Positions 52,080 through 63,194 of a stretch of DNA of 64,000 nt are shown here, in pieces. This DNA comes from Spirometra erinaceieuropaei (taxonomy: Eukaryota; Platyhelminthes; Cestoda; Diphyllobothriidea; Diphyllobothriidae). The stretch lies in the NCBI GenBank assembly GCA_902702965.1, contig CACRXP010000696.1:190547-254546 (forward strand), read 5' to 3'. Both the position numbers and the translations under genes were made by a program. The notes beneath the pieces were generated by a model. The model was not told the DNA's origin. It saw only the letters and a list, made by a program, of their open reading frames with translations, and did no database searches. Numbering within the stretch: the first letter of the stretch is position 1; each line of letters starts with the position of its first letter.

Positions 52080-52345
52080 GGCCGTAACTTGAGGACAATG
52101 TCCACCGTGGGCCCCACAGGTGGGCGGGCGCAGGATTGTGATTTAGGCGGGAATGAGTTTTTTTTTAGCAATAGTGCACTTGCTCTGCACCTACTGCATT
52201 ATTCCTTCCTCCCCCCGGTGTCATGACAGAGTCACGAAGACTGCTGGCGAGATCGAACGCAGGTGGCTGGCGCGGCGTCGACCTGCATCTAGGCGTGCCA
52301 CCACATCACACGTGTGGCATTCGTCATGACTGCACATTCCCACTA
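52080..52345 (+). repeat. G/C-rich interspersed repeat, copy
   Basis: GACAATGTCCACCGTGGGCC, a poor core, CGGTGTCATGACAGAGTCAC and CATCTAGGCGTGCCACCACA in family order. Confidence 0.6.
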
Positions 52346-52576
52346 ATACCGGTCGGACCCTTATGTGACTGCCAACCTGGCCCTTTGTATGAGGCCTACA
52401 CACCGGTCTCTCAATATGCATAAATGCGGTTAGGAAGATGGAATTCTTTTGGAAAGAGTGAACATTAAACTTTACTGCGTACCTTTTCGAGACTGGTTCC
52501 CCAGCTCGTCTTCAGACAACGGGCGTGCAAGAAAATGAAGTTCTAGACCGAGTCTGACAAAGGATTCTATGATTGG

Positions 52577-53560
52577 TTAAAGTCGTCTCCTCGGAAGTGG
52601 TTGAGTTAGTTTGAATCTGTTCTTAACGATTATGCATGTGGCATCTAGATCGATCTTCCGGTTGGTGTATGCCTCATCTGTGTGCATTGCCTCCAGGAAT
52701 TCGCGGCCTCTCCTTACTGTGCAGGCGCCAACAATGCGAGTGTTTTCCCGCGCAAATTTTTGCCCAGTGTCCAGTGTGTGCACGGTCACCTCGGAAAGAT
52801 GGTCGCGTCTCTTTACCGCTAACTTATGTTCATGTATACGGGTTGAGACAGATTTCCCAGTTTGACCACAATAGATGGCATCACAGCAAGAAGATGGGAT
52901 TTTGTAGATAACACCTTTTCTTCCGAGGTAGCCAACCGTGTCCTTAGGGTGTACAAGCTGTGTGTGTAAGGTAGTTGCCCGCTGGTGTGTTACGTGCATC
53001 TGGTACTTTTTTAATTGTCTTTCGACTAGTTCAGATACATTTGTCACGTATGGGAGAGTTCGCCATGTGGTTGGTTTTGGTGCCCGAGCGGCCGTTGCAT
53101 TGGAAATACCTTTTCCCTTGAGTTGCTGATGCCCCATGCATTGACGTAATGCGGGTACCCATTTTGGGAGTACAGTTTGCCGAGGCATTTCATTCTTGCT
53201 CGATAACTTGTTTCATCAGAGCCGTGGGTATTGGCTCGATTCAGAAGGCTGTAAACTATACTCCGTTTGTGAGAGACAGGGTGGTTACACTCAAAGCGTA
53301 AACTGAGGTATGAAATGATCCATCGGTTTTTCGACGTACGAGGTTCCATTTACACTGACCACCACCAGTGGCAGTAGCAATGAGTGCGTCCAGGGAGGAA
53401 ACAATCGCGTTCGGACTGTTAACCCCATCCAGGATTTCACGCGTGAGGGGAACAGAGAAACAGGTACTGATTGGCTGAATACTTGAATCAGTGTCATTAA
53501 ACGCTAATCCTGTATAAGGACTGGGTAAATGAAAAAATCGAAGCAAACTTCTGACCGAAG
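52577..53560 (-). pseudogene. Penelope-like element: C-terminal RT and GIY-YIG relic
   Basis: Right to left: LDGVNSPNAIVSSLDALIA (damaged), a stretch corresponding to FLDV, YLSLRFECNHPVSHKRSIV and YSLLNRANTHGSDE, then GISNATAARAPKP, and the GIY-YIG endonuclease: GVIYKIPSSCCDAIYCGQTG, STRIHEHKLAVKRRDHLSEV, ending KLTQPLP. The catalytic YADD half of RT is lost. It is a different subfamily from the relic at 30184-31530. Confidence 0.85.
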
Positions 53561-54059
53561 GGTATGTGGCAAGATCGCCCGCTGCCTGGAGTCAGTGAGA
53601 TTTATTGGGGCGTCATTAGTAAAACTTGATTCCACACTTGACTTCAAAATTTTTTGACATTTACCTTCAACTCAGTCTATGGCGTCTAATATCCAGGGCG
53701 GTGGGATTGCTTTAATGCCCATTAGTGTCCAGTAGTGAGCACCCCGTGGTTTCTCTTAAGAACTGCCCCTTCCCATGGGCCATATTTATAATGCATTGAA
53801 GTAGGCTGGCTACCTGTGCGCTACGCGTCTGCCGATGCCCACCTTTTTTCGTCCAACAGTCCGAGTTAGTCACCGCACCGAGGTGGAGGGCAGACACTTC
53901 CCAATTCCCTCCCCTCCATACCATTTACGGAAATTCCTACAGCCTCTGTCCGTCTGAATTTGGAGTGGGACGCCGAACGCTATCTCGCTCATTTAGTTGG
54001 AAGCATTCTTCCCTCCCAGAAATTGGTTAATGCCCGATGGCAAAGGACTGTTCCTTAAT

Positions 54060-54720
54060 GCCTTCCCGATATGACGGAGTCAAGAAGACCGGAGGCGGGG
54101 AGGGGGGCGCAGGTGGATGGCACGGTCGAGCCCGCACCTTGGCGTTCCACTCCACACCCCCTGGTCCACACAACAAATAACCAGGTTTCTAACCAACAAC
54201 AATGGGGGGGGGGGCGGCAGGGGTCCCAGTGTGCGCGACGACTGGCGGCAACCGGGTCTGCCACCGCAACCCGAAATGTTGGCATTTGTTATGGGGCGCA
54301 AATCCGATAACGCCTTCCAGAATCCGACATGGCCCCCGTGTTGCTCCGGCGCATCTACCACGCAGTCCGTTTGGGGGGGGGGGGGCAACACAAGACATTT
54401 CGACCGTCGATTTCGACGATGTCCACCGTGTGCCCCACAGATGTAGCAGCCGTGGGAGCAGGGACGGTGACTTGCGCAGGGGTTTATAATGTCAGTAGAC
54501 TTGCACTGCATCTACCTACACTCCCTCCTCCTCCCCCGTCTTGGCCCGATGTCAAGACAGAGTCAAGAAGACCGGAGACGAGGGAGGCCGCAGGTGGATG
54601 GCTCGGACGGATCCTCACCTTGGCGTTCCACCACACCCCCTGGTCCACACAACAAATAACCAGGATTTCAACCAACACAATAGAGTTTGGAGGCTGGCAC
54701 GACCGAAGTCGCACCTAGGC
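54060..54720 (+). repeat. Two adjacent copies of the G/C-rich repeat
   Basis: Copy one begins at ATGACGGAGTCAAGAAGACC (54072) and has a GGCGTTCCACTCCACACCCC end. After an ATGTCCACCGTGTGCCCCAC (54420) start, copy two again has AAGACAGAGTCAAGAAGACC (54554) and GGCGTTCCACCACACCCCCT. All long frames here are repeat noise. Confidence 0.7.
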
Positions 54721-54789
54721 GTGATGCCAACGCCTGGCTCGGATCCCACACAGTGGTAGGAGTGCCATAAAGGCCACATTAAAAAGGAG

Positions 54790-55020
54790 CCATTGCAGCC
54801 TGACTCTCAGACCACCGCCAGTCAAGGAGGAGGTCCAAGTTACCCCGTCAGTTGGCAACCTTCCAAGCCACGGCTTTTAGCGCACCGTGATAGCTTCAAG
54901 CGCGTCAGATTGTTTATAGTGAGGAGAAAGTGCGCTGAGTCGTCGACCTCACTCTCCCTTCCCATTTCCACGCCCCAGCCGCTGTCCGAGCCGGTCAGCA
55001 GACTGGAGTGGGAAATAGGC
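54790..55020 (+). repeat. Second interspersed repeat, linked to the G/C-rich one
   Basis: GTCAGTTGGCAACCTTCCAA GCCACGGC-type sequence followed by a GTCAGATTG...GAGTCGTC stretch occurs again at 59880-60030, 43860-44010 and, shorter, 62575-62630. Usually downstream of the G/C-rich repeat, so both may be parts of one element. Confidence 0.55.
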
Positions 55021-55306
55021 GCGGTGGCTGTCATGGTCGACTGACCATGACTGCGCCCGCCACGGCACGAACTGGCCCCCGCATACACAAACAAACACCA
55101 GGATTTAACACAACGTGGGATGAACGGCGTGTCTCTCACTTGCGTGAGAGTGCCGTGGAAGGTGCTGTTTCAGCCCGCCGCCCAACCCACCAGTCCGCCA
55201 CTACACACAACACACGCACAACGCGACGAACTGCGTGAACTGAGAGCGGGCGTCAATCAGCAACCTTCCTATCCACGACGCTTGAGGTGTCGGGATAGCC
55301 TCGGAC

Positions 55307-55770
55307 TCAAGTCACCCGTGCAGCCGAAGCCGCATGGGAACTGAGTCGAGATGCACACTTCCCACTTGCGTGGCAGGTGGCAGTTGGGTGCATGCGGTGG
55401 GTGAGTGTTGATTTCTGGTGGGGTGATGGTGGTGGTGAAGGAGGTAGGGAGTGTGTGGATGTGTGGTGTAACCAGCGGTTGTCTACCGCAGGTAGTCGTG
55501 GATGCGCATGTGACCGAATAGGCCCATGCGATGCCTGAAGGTGCGAGGACAGTGTGGGCAGTGGAGTCGAGCTTTGTGGGTATAGGTTGTTGCTCCAGGT
55601 ATTGGTTCTCCAGTTTCTGCGCGATGGATTCGCAAGTGAGCGATCAGGGCGATGCGTGGGGTGAATGTGCGTGGGCAGTTTGGGCATGAGAGGTCGACGG
55701 TGCACAAGAGGAGACAATGTCGACGACGACTACGACGACCATCTGGGAAATCGGTAAGGGACACACACAT
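55307..55770 (-). pseudogene. Zinc-finger tail of an RTE-like element (two C2H2 fingers)
   Basis: The frame 55770-55483 has two C2H2 fingers: LSCPNCPRTFTPRIALIAHL then RIH, and LHCPHCPRTFRHRMGLFGHM then RIH, both Cys-x2-Cys-x12-His-x3-His, joined by a linker RAETGEPIPGATTYTHKAR. Downstream (to 55307) the sequence matches the end of the 12.3 kb element (HASGKCA block). No RT or endonuclease is attached, so it is a 5'-truncated 3' end. A free-standing zinc-finger gene is less likely. Confidence 0.7.
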
Positions 55771-57732
55771 ACAGTCATTGTGACAAAAAATGATGGAGGC
55801 TCCATCAAAGAAGAGGGGTTAATGCATTCGCGATCTTTTTTCCTGATTCGCCTATGCATGGTTTTGTGAAAAATTGAGTATGATTCCAGGTCATCATCAA
55901 GAGAAACCAATTATTACTCATGCATTGGGCGCAGTTCTGCGCAGCCCACCTTAGTCCTTCCAGTCTCTCCCGAATCTATCGCATTCGGACTGGCAACCCA
56001 GAATTTGCACCCATCGCACGTGCCCCACCCGCGCATATTATCTTGGTATGTGCAGACACTACATTAGTCTTTTCGGCCACGTGGCCACACATAATGGCGA
56101 CACCATACCGCAAATCAAGAAATTCGCCACAACCAGCACTAGAAACCCCCTCACCGCTCAGTTTACTTAAGATTAGTGTGAGGAAACCTAGGTATTGTGT
56201 GGGATGCCGATCAAATGTAGCACACGCAGACACGCGGTAGATGCATCGCAAGTCTCCTGTCCTGCACGCACTCCATAGGGCGCACATGGTGGACGTTGTC
56301 TTCCGCAACGGTTGACTGTAGTCTGTGTACCCCTAAGGTGGGCGTCGTTTATGTGCCAGCGTTGAATGTGGGACCGAACGCCTGTGTGTGACACTTGGGA
56401 TGGCAGGGTGGGGAGGGGAGAGAGAGCGTGTCCGCACTCATTCCAAGTCGGTTTAGCGTGATATAGCCAGTGACAATGAGGCGGACTCTACTCGAACGCG
56501 ATTTTCATCTATTACGGTGACTTAAAATTCGTACTTAGGGGGACACCTACCCGGTTGGATAGCTTCTTCCTCACGGTTTCGTCGTTTATGGGCTTTGACT
56601 GTTGGGAGCCTGGAACCTGGATCTAGTCTGCTTAGCTCACAACACGGCTTTTGTGCCATGTGAGCTAACGGTCATCGTTAGTCATCGTTACCTGGTTTTG
56701 CCATGGCGACATGGCGGATGTGGAATGAGACTGTTACCAGTCGAGGTGAACGATAGCACAGCGCAGCCATCTGCAAGCGCGCACTGCTAGCTTGCTATTC
56801 GAGAACGCCTGTGGCATTTGTGGGAATCGCACAACGGGAAACTCCTTGGTCGCGAGGCGAGCACGTAATGCATAGCCGGCGGTGGGAAGGAGGTGAGCAG
56901 GCCGTATCCATCTTGGGGCCATCGGCCACCGCAATACGTCATCCCCGGTTGACGCCACCGTCCTACTCGCCGGATCGTTTTGTGACTGATTATTCGAGTC
57001 TGAGCAGCGCTTAGGCGGCTGAATTAACACAGACTGTATGTCCATCTGAGCAACCTCGCATGATTTTTTTCCCTGCACGTTCCGCCTGGACGATTAGCTG
57101 GGTACTAGCAATGTCATTTGCAAACCAGCTTTTGTAGGGAGATGCTTGAAAAGCGTCTCCCTGCTGGACCTGGCGTGACGAAGAGAGCAGAGCGAATGCG
57201 TAGGCGCATCTGACGAGCCCTATATAGATGGGTCCGGATTAACAATTTGTTACCTATATAATTGGTGGTCAAATATTTTATTAGGCGGTCCAGTCTCTTC
57301 ATCACTCGGCCGAAAGATTCTGACGAGTCACTGATGTGTTGGAGAGGGAAGGTGGAGGGAGTAAGACTGCCACCGAGGTACCCGTTATGGGACTTCAGTG
57401 TACTCCTCACCTGACGCTAGCACCACGCGCTATGAATTCCGACCTGGAAGGTTACCAAATGGCAGGAATGTCAGGCTGCAACGGATCCGTCTTGGTATGG
57501 ACTTTATGGCACACTCACATGCGTGCGATCCAAATCCCCTGCCTTCTATGAAGTCTGCGGCGTCTGGAGTTTGGGGTCAGGTCGTGTGTGTATGGTGCGA
57601 GTAGACAGGCTATTCAGCTTTGTCAGCCAACCCCCGCTGTCGGCTTTGCAATCGAATCACGGTGAGCTGGTAAGACTGCAGTGAGGTGGGTGCGTTAGTA
57701 GTCCGTTTCATTATACAGTAAGTGGGCTAACT

Positions 57733-58736
57733 GGTTAGATGATAGTTGGTAGCCCTCCTGACACCGCAAACTCCCAGCTGCCTGTCAATCGGGACCGGTG
57801 GTAAAAGGAGCTATACGGTTAGGACAATTGAGTGAACGGGTAAATGGCGATTTTATTATATGCTAGGAATTGAAGTTCCTGGTAAAGTGGAAGCCTAATT
57901 TAGATTAGGTGAAAAATACAAAGAAGGTATGCAAATGAGCAAGGAGACTTTGAACGGTGTGTGGAATAAATGCATCCTAGCCTCAGATTGGAAAGAAAAG
58001 CAAGTGAAGGCGAACAACCAATGGGAAGAGGGCAACTGGTCCGAAGGTCATTCCGCAGTGTGCGCGATAGAACTCCATCCAACATAATGGACAGAAGAAC
58101 ACGAGAGTCAAGCAGCGGCACGCGGGACGCCACAACGCAAACCGGCTAAGACTGCTATGCGAGAAATTGGTTTGGGCGGAAGAGAAAATCCGCAAATAAT
58201 GAGGCAGTCGAAAGCTACCTCTGCTAATGAAAGTTGATAAAGGGTAAGCCTCATTGGCATCGTTACCGGTGACAATCCGCCCAAGATAGTACATCTACAA
58301 TAAATGAGGCAGTCAAAAGCTACCTCTTCTTATGAAAGTTTATGTAGGGAAAGCCACTTTGTCATCGTTACCGGTGCCCAGGATAGTACCTCCACAATGA
58401 ATCTGGTACAGTTAATACAGCACGCATGCAAATTTAGAAGCATAATGAGAACGTAATCATAACTACTGAAATCAAGCCAGTAGGTACAATTGCGGATTAT
58501 GTGGGCACGGTTGCCAACTCCCTCTTCTAATGAAATTTGACATAGGGTAAGCCTCATTATCATCGTTACCGGTGCAAATCTGCCGAGGATTGTACCTCTA
58601 AAATGAATATGATACAGGTAATACACCGTGCGCGTAAATTTAGAAGCATAATGAGAACGCAATCACAGCTACTAAAATCGAGCCAGTAGGTACCATTGTG
58701 GAGTCTGTGGGCACGGCTACCAACTATCATCTTACC
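57733..58736. mobile_element. Non-autonomous DNA transposon nested in the foldback copy 3
   Basis: The ends are 22-base inverted repeats with one mismatch (left GGTTAGATGATAGTTGGTAG..., right end reading inward GGTAAGATGATAGTTGGTAG...). The flanking 8 bases GGCTAACT are identical (57725-57732 and 58737-58744). An 8-base duplication with ends starting GG suits Merlin, or hAT less well. It encodes no transposase. The right half is made of tandem repeats. Confidence 0.8.
58200..58715. repeat. Tandem repeats inside the nested transposon
   Basis: The block with TAATGAAAGTTGATA..., GGTAAGCCTCATT and CATCGTTACCGGTG occurs three times (about 58225, 58330, 58520). The longer block with GAAGCATAATGAGAACG and CCAGTAGGTAC occurs twice (about 58435 and 58640). 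Confidence 0.75.
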
Positions 58737-59624
58737 GGCTAACTCATGAAGTCTCAATAGAAATTCCGAAATACGTTTCCGCTTCGAAAAGAGCAATTAA
58801 GTAGGGTTGTAAAACTAATCCTCATGCAGCCTAATTCTATAATCAGTCATTTACCTGAGGATGCCGGCTTCGAAAGTGCCTCCTTCCGGCTGCATGCGAA
58901 AACTATACTCTGTAAACAATGACTACATCAGTAGCCTACATTTTTCATTGATTTTTGATGCCCTTAAAGATTCAATTATGCTTCCTAGAAAACATGCATA
59001 ACAATGTTCATTCTTCTGCTCATTCAATAGAAAATTGCGTCTTCTTTCCATTTTGCGCTCGAAGGAAGCGTACCATTCGGTTTTACAAAAGTTTCTAATT
59101 GTGGGATTTTTTAATACCGTGAAATGGCCCTTCATTAAACGTCACGTCTCTGCATTTGCCAATGTGGCTGAAATCCACCGCTTAATTTTTTGAACCCTAT
59201 ATGGCCCCCCTTTATTAACGTAGAGAAATGTATGATTTACCGTAAGCGGAAAATATACGGCTTGTATTTTGTGAACCCTGAATGCAAGTGTAACGGCAGG
59301 TTGGGTTCAAAATTATCCGGAAATTGGAATTGGCTTTACAACTCTACTTTATTAATCCTTTCGAAACGGAAACGCCTTTCGGAATTTTCGTTGACATTTC
59401 ATGAGTTAACCCACTTACTGTATTTATAAGACTACATAATACGCATGCGGAGCTGTGGCAGGCGGAGGACGCCTTCTGTGTACTGAATTCGCGCCAAAAT
59501 TTGACTCGATATTACTGACACGCATTCGCCGAGTGGCCATTACGGCTCGACCGACGCGAACGGCGGTGTTTACCGCGCGCCGTACGACGTAGCGGTCGTA
59601 GCATTGTGATTTCCGCGTGTATTA

Positions 59625-60110
59625 ATTCTCAACAATGGCAGACTTGCGCTGCATCTACCGCACCATCTCCTCCCTCATCGACATAGCCAGGCCTACCAGC
59701 AAGACAGAGTCAGGACGCGGGAGCGACGGTTGACAGGACTAAACAGCCACTCGCTGCCAGGTTCCTGCGCGATGAATCAGATTTTCAGAAACATGGGGGT
59801 GGTTTAGATCCCTTCGGCGTGGAAATGCCATGCGGACCACGATATGAAGGAACCATTGAACCGGACTCTCAGTTCTCAGGCCAGTTACCCTACGTCCACA
59901 GTCAGTTCTGCCCACGGGGGCCGAGTTTGCCTGTCAGTCGGCAGCCTTCAAAGCCATGGTTTTATAGCGCGTCAGCTTGGTTATGTTGAGGAAGTCGCTG
60001 TAACTATGTGGAGATTGAGTCGTCTTTTGAGAAGTATGCACTTATCGGAAGGGCAAACTATTGAGCGCATGGAGCCTAGACTGACCGAGATCGTTGACTA
60101 AACGCTAAAC
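59625..60110 (+). repeat. Composite of the two interspersed repeats
   Basis: 59640-59735 carries the GACTTGCGCTGCATCTACCG core and GACAGAGTCAGGACG; 59880-60060 carries the TCGGCAGCCTTCAAAGCCAT module. Same order as at 54.5-55.0 kb. Confidence 0.55.
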
Positions 60111-60679
60111 CGGCCGAATAGTTTAAATTGCTACTGTTTATGTACATAAATATCAGGCTAAATTCATAACGGTCGCAACACCACCACCATATACATGCCA
60201 AAATACAAGGACATGGAGTTCAATTATTAACACCTCGGGCGTATAAAATTCGATGCTAAACTCGTTGGGAACACATTCGGTTCGAATTTACATCGGGTGC
60301 TCTCTGAAAGGTTACTCCCAGCACATGACATGTGCTCATTTATGCTCCCTAAGCTATCCCGAAGTCCCTAGTTAGTTACAAATTGTCTGTCCCAGTGTGG
60401 GGCGGGGCGGCTGCTGCATCTTGAGAAGATTAATCCAACTTTTCTGTGGTAACCATCTGGGATTCCTTTGGAGGGATTTTCAGTCCGTCATTGTGTACCT
60501 ATTGGGAAGTAGGCCACTTTGTCGCGTTTTACTCCAAAATTTGCTCACAATGATAACATGAGTAATCTAGGAACGCAATAGCGCCCAATAACCACTACTA
60601 AATATGATTGAGTACCATGTCATGTTTGCAATTTAAACAAGCATTCATCAGAAAGCACGCAGGGGAAGCTAGGAGACCC

Positions 60680-60960
60680 GACAGTTCGACCGTCGATTTC
60701 GACGATGTCCACCGTTTGCTACGCACCAAGGTGCAATGGGAACGGTGACTGACACGTGAATTAGTTTATGGTGATAGTAGACTAACGCAGCATCTACCAC
60801 ACTCTCTCTCTTCCCCACTGCCCACGTGGACCCGATGTCAAAACAGAGTCCAGAATACCAGAGGCGGGGGAGGGGGGAGGTAGCTGGCACAGCCGGACCC
60901 GCACCTAGGCGTGCCACCACACCCTTTGGTCCGCAACATACATTTGACCAGGATTTTTAA
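60680..60960 (+). repeat. G/C-rich interspersed repeat, best copy
   Basis: In order: TCGACCGTCGATTTCGACGA, GTCCACCGT, GTGAATTAGTTTATGGTGAT, GTAGACTAACGCAGCATCTA, CCACACTCTCTC, CGATGTCAAAACAGAGTCCA, GGCGGGGGAGGG and CACCTAGGCGTGCCACCACA, then a TGGTCC...ACCAGGATTTTTAACCA end. Used as the reference for the family. Confidence 0.7.
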
Positions 60961-61204
60961 CCACTAAAAACAACACCCCAACAGGGGTCAGAAGGACGGG
61001 GATGACTGGACAGCCATGCCCACCATCTGTATGCCCACCGGCAGCGCAGACGCATCTACCGGCAGGGAACCAGGTGTCAGGGAACTGCCGGCGCATACCA
61101 GGCTGCGAGGGCCGCGGTTTGCTGATACGAGCATAGCACAAGTTGTCAGACCTTTTGACCTAGGAGGGTGACACGTGGCCCTGTATTTAGCCTGTGCTGT
61201 CACC

Positions 61205-61335
61205 CTTCAAGGCTAGGAGACCCACTGATGAGCCGAGCCCCTCACAGCTGTGTCATGCAGCGGCAGAATATCGGCGAAACAAGCGTCTAGACTTTTAGCT
61301 AGTACTCGTATTGTCAAGTATTGTATATCGTGCAA
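61205..61335 (-). repeat. Module of foldback family 2
   Basis: CATGCAGCGGCAGAATATCG, GCGAAACAAGCGTCTAGAC and GAGACCCACTGATGAGCCGA match (inverted) the G/C-rich module at 27625-27720 and 35600-35700. A solo arm. Confidence 0.6.
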
Positions 61336-61339
61336 CGTA

Positions 61340-62930
61340 TGTATGTACACCGACTATCCGTCTCCTGCGTCTAATGGGTTTGTACTGCAGTCGCAACAGA
61401 AGCGTAGTTCAAAATCACACCAGACTGGCCCTGCGAGTCAAAAACAAAAAAGATGACAAACCAGGCAGGTCCGGGTGTCTGTTGGTGCTTCGGCGGGGTT
61501 CGTCAACGAGAATTCTAAAACGTGAGTTGTTCAAGTTCATGCTCAGGGTGTATCCCCTCTGATTGTGAACCTGATAGTTGCATAAACTGCATACAAAAAT
61601 GACTGCAATTCGGAGACATTCAGGCATTTGAAAGACTCGGCTTGTCAGGTTTCCTCTATTCTCTTTATATTACAGCCAATCCAATGTTATTAGATTGTGC
61701 GAGAATGGAACTGCTGCCTGCGCCTTGGACATTTGGTCTTCCATCATAATTTCGCCTGAATCTGGAACGCACTTCATGAAGGTGCTAGAAAGTCGAACCC
61801 AGGAGAGTTATTCAGACGTAAATTCGAGGACTGTTTGCTGGGAAAAGACTGTTCTAGCAGACAGGACGATTTCGGCAAACGTACTCGTTGCTTTGCTCAC
61901 AGATTCCTTCTACATGTGTAAACCCAAATACCTTCTCATTCTGTTTTATTAGGAAGTTGCAAGAAAAACAACCTCTCCGGAGGTACCTTAACTTTCGACC
62001 TCTCCTCTCCTGTCAGCCGATGACCCAGATCGAAGGCTGTGTACGTACCGCTTCTCAGAGACCATTGACGTCCCGGTTCGGACGTTGGAGCCCTCTTGTT
62101 CAGCGCCCTAATTTCGGGAGATTTCTTGTTCTCCTCAGCCATCGTCGTCTCGGTTCTTGCTGTCTTCCGGTGACTACCCTCTTTCGCGTACCCTGGAGTT
62201 TGGTTTTTTCATTTCGCAGCTGTTCTCGAAGTGATTATAACAACTATTTTTATATTTTCATTTTAATCTTACTAGCCTTCTGGAGCGATGCGTACCCTCA
62301 AAAGTCATTCAGCAAAATGGCAGTGGTTCGACCGTCGATCTCAAAGTGGCTCACCTAACTCTCGAGCGAGCAGCAGTAACTTGCGTCCGATTTGAATTAT
62401 CATCAAGAAATTGTTCCACATGGCAAGACTAGGTCAAGTTCTCTGGAGCTGGGTGTGATGACAGTGGCATAAGGCCGCCGTCGACATGCCTACCAATCCC
62501 TCAGCACACGTGAACCAGGTTTCCTTGACTCAGATCTTGTTGCGTCAAGGGGAGGCCGTTGAGGAGCGGACTATCCATCCCTTTGATAGGCAACCTCCCA
62601 AGCCACAAAGTCTTTTGCTGAGGAAGATTTAAAAACCAAAGTGGGATTGGTCTAACGCCTCTTCCAGCTCACATCCTACATCACTGTCAAGTTTTGGTTT
62701 AGCCTGCTTCCCTTGGAATCGGGCTGCGTGAATGGCGGTAGAGAGTGCCCCTCAAACTGGCCACGCGGGAGATGCGCTGGACCAACTTGGGGGCGAGATC
62801 TGGGTCTGGTAGGCGTTATTGGAAATGCGCACCCAAAACGCATGCCGACACCGAAAGAGTGATGGCACGCCCAGGCGCCGGCCCACACCGCGCCAATTAG
62901 GATCCAAGCCGTCTTCCTATTTTTGTTGTT
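61340..62930. other. Stretch without a recognised gene
   Basis: Only frames of 60-156 codons with no domain. A short piece of the second interspersed repeat lies near 62575-62630. Confidence 0.4.
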
Positions 62931-62984
62931 GTATAAAATCCTGGTAAGTGTACGGTTGAGAATGGGGGTGCGGTGGTAAGCCTA

Positions 62985-63190
62985 TGTGCTGGTTTTTGCC
63001 GTACCAGCTACCCGCGGACTCTCCCGCCTCCGGTCTTCTTGACTCTGACTTGACAACGGGTCCAGGCGGGGACGGAAGGGAGAGTTCGGTGGATGCTGCG
63101 CAAGTCTACTCTCACTATAAACTAACTCACGCGCGAGTCGCCGTGCCCGCTCTCAGCCTGTTGTGGAGCATACGGTGGACACCTTCGGTA
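62985..63190 (-). repeat. G/C-rich interspersed repeat, copy
   Basis: Inverted: CGCCTCCGGTCTTCTTGACT, TTGACAACGGGTCCAGGCGG, GCGCAAGTCTACTCTCACTA, TAAACTAACTCACGCG and ATACGGTGGACACCTTCG. Confidence 0.75.
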
Positions 63191-63194
63191 ACCT

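Larger units (their letters stand above)
47971..52560. other. Probable VPS54 intron or 3' flank, no further exon found
   Basis: I looked for the remaining C-terminal blocks of VPS54 (after the DNERW region) and found none on the + strand down to 64 kb. The stretch holds a gap (48913-49074), an LTR-end candidate and telomere-like repeats. Confidence 0.45.
57716..59420. mobile_element. TA-foldback element, copy 3, interrupted
   Basis: Begins CAGTAAGTGGGCTAACT and ends GTTAACCCACTTACTG with TA on both sides. A 1004-base element is inserted 17 bases from the left end. Without it and the duplicated 8 bases the copy has 693 bases; most of the right arm is deleted. Confidence 0.7.

Noticed and set aside
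61695..62358. Possible last VPS54 exons
   Set aside because: None of the conserved C-terminal blocks of VPS54 is present.
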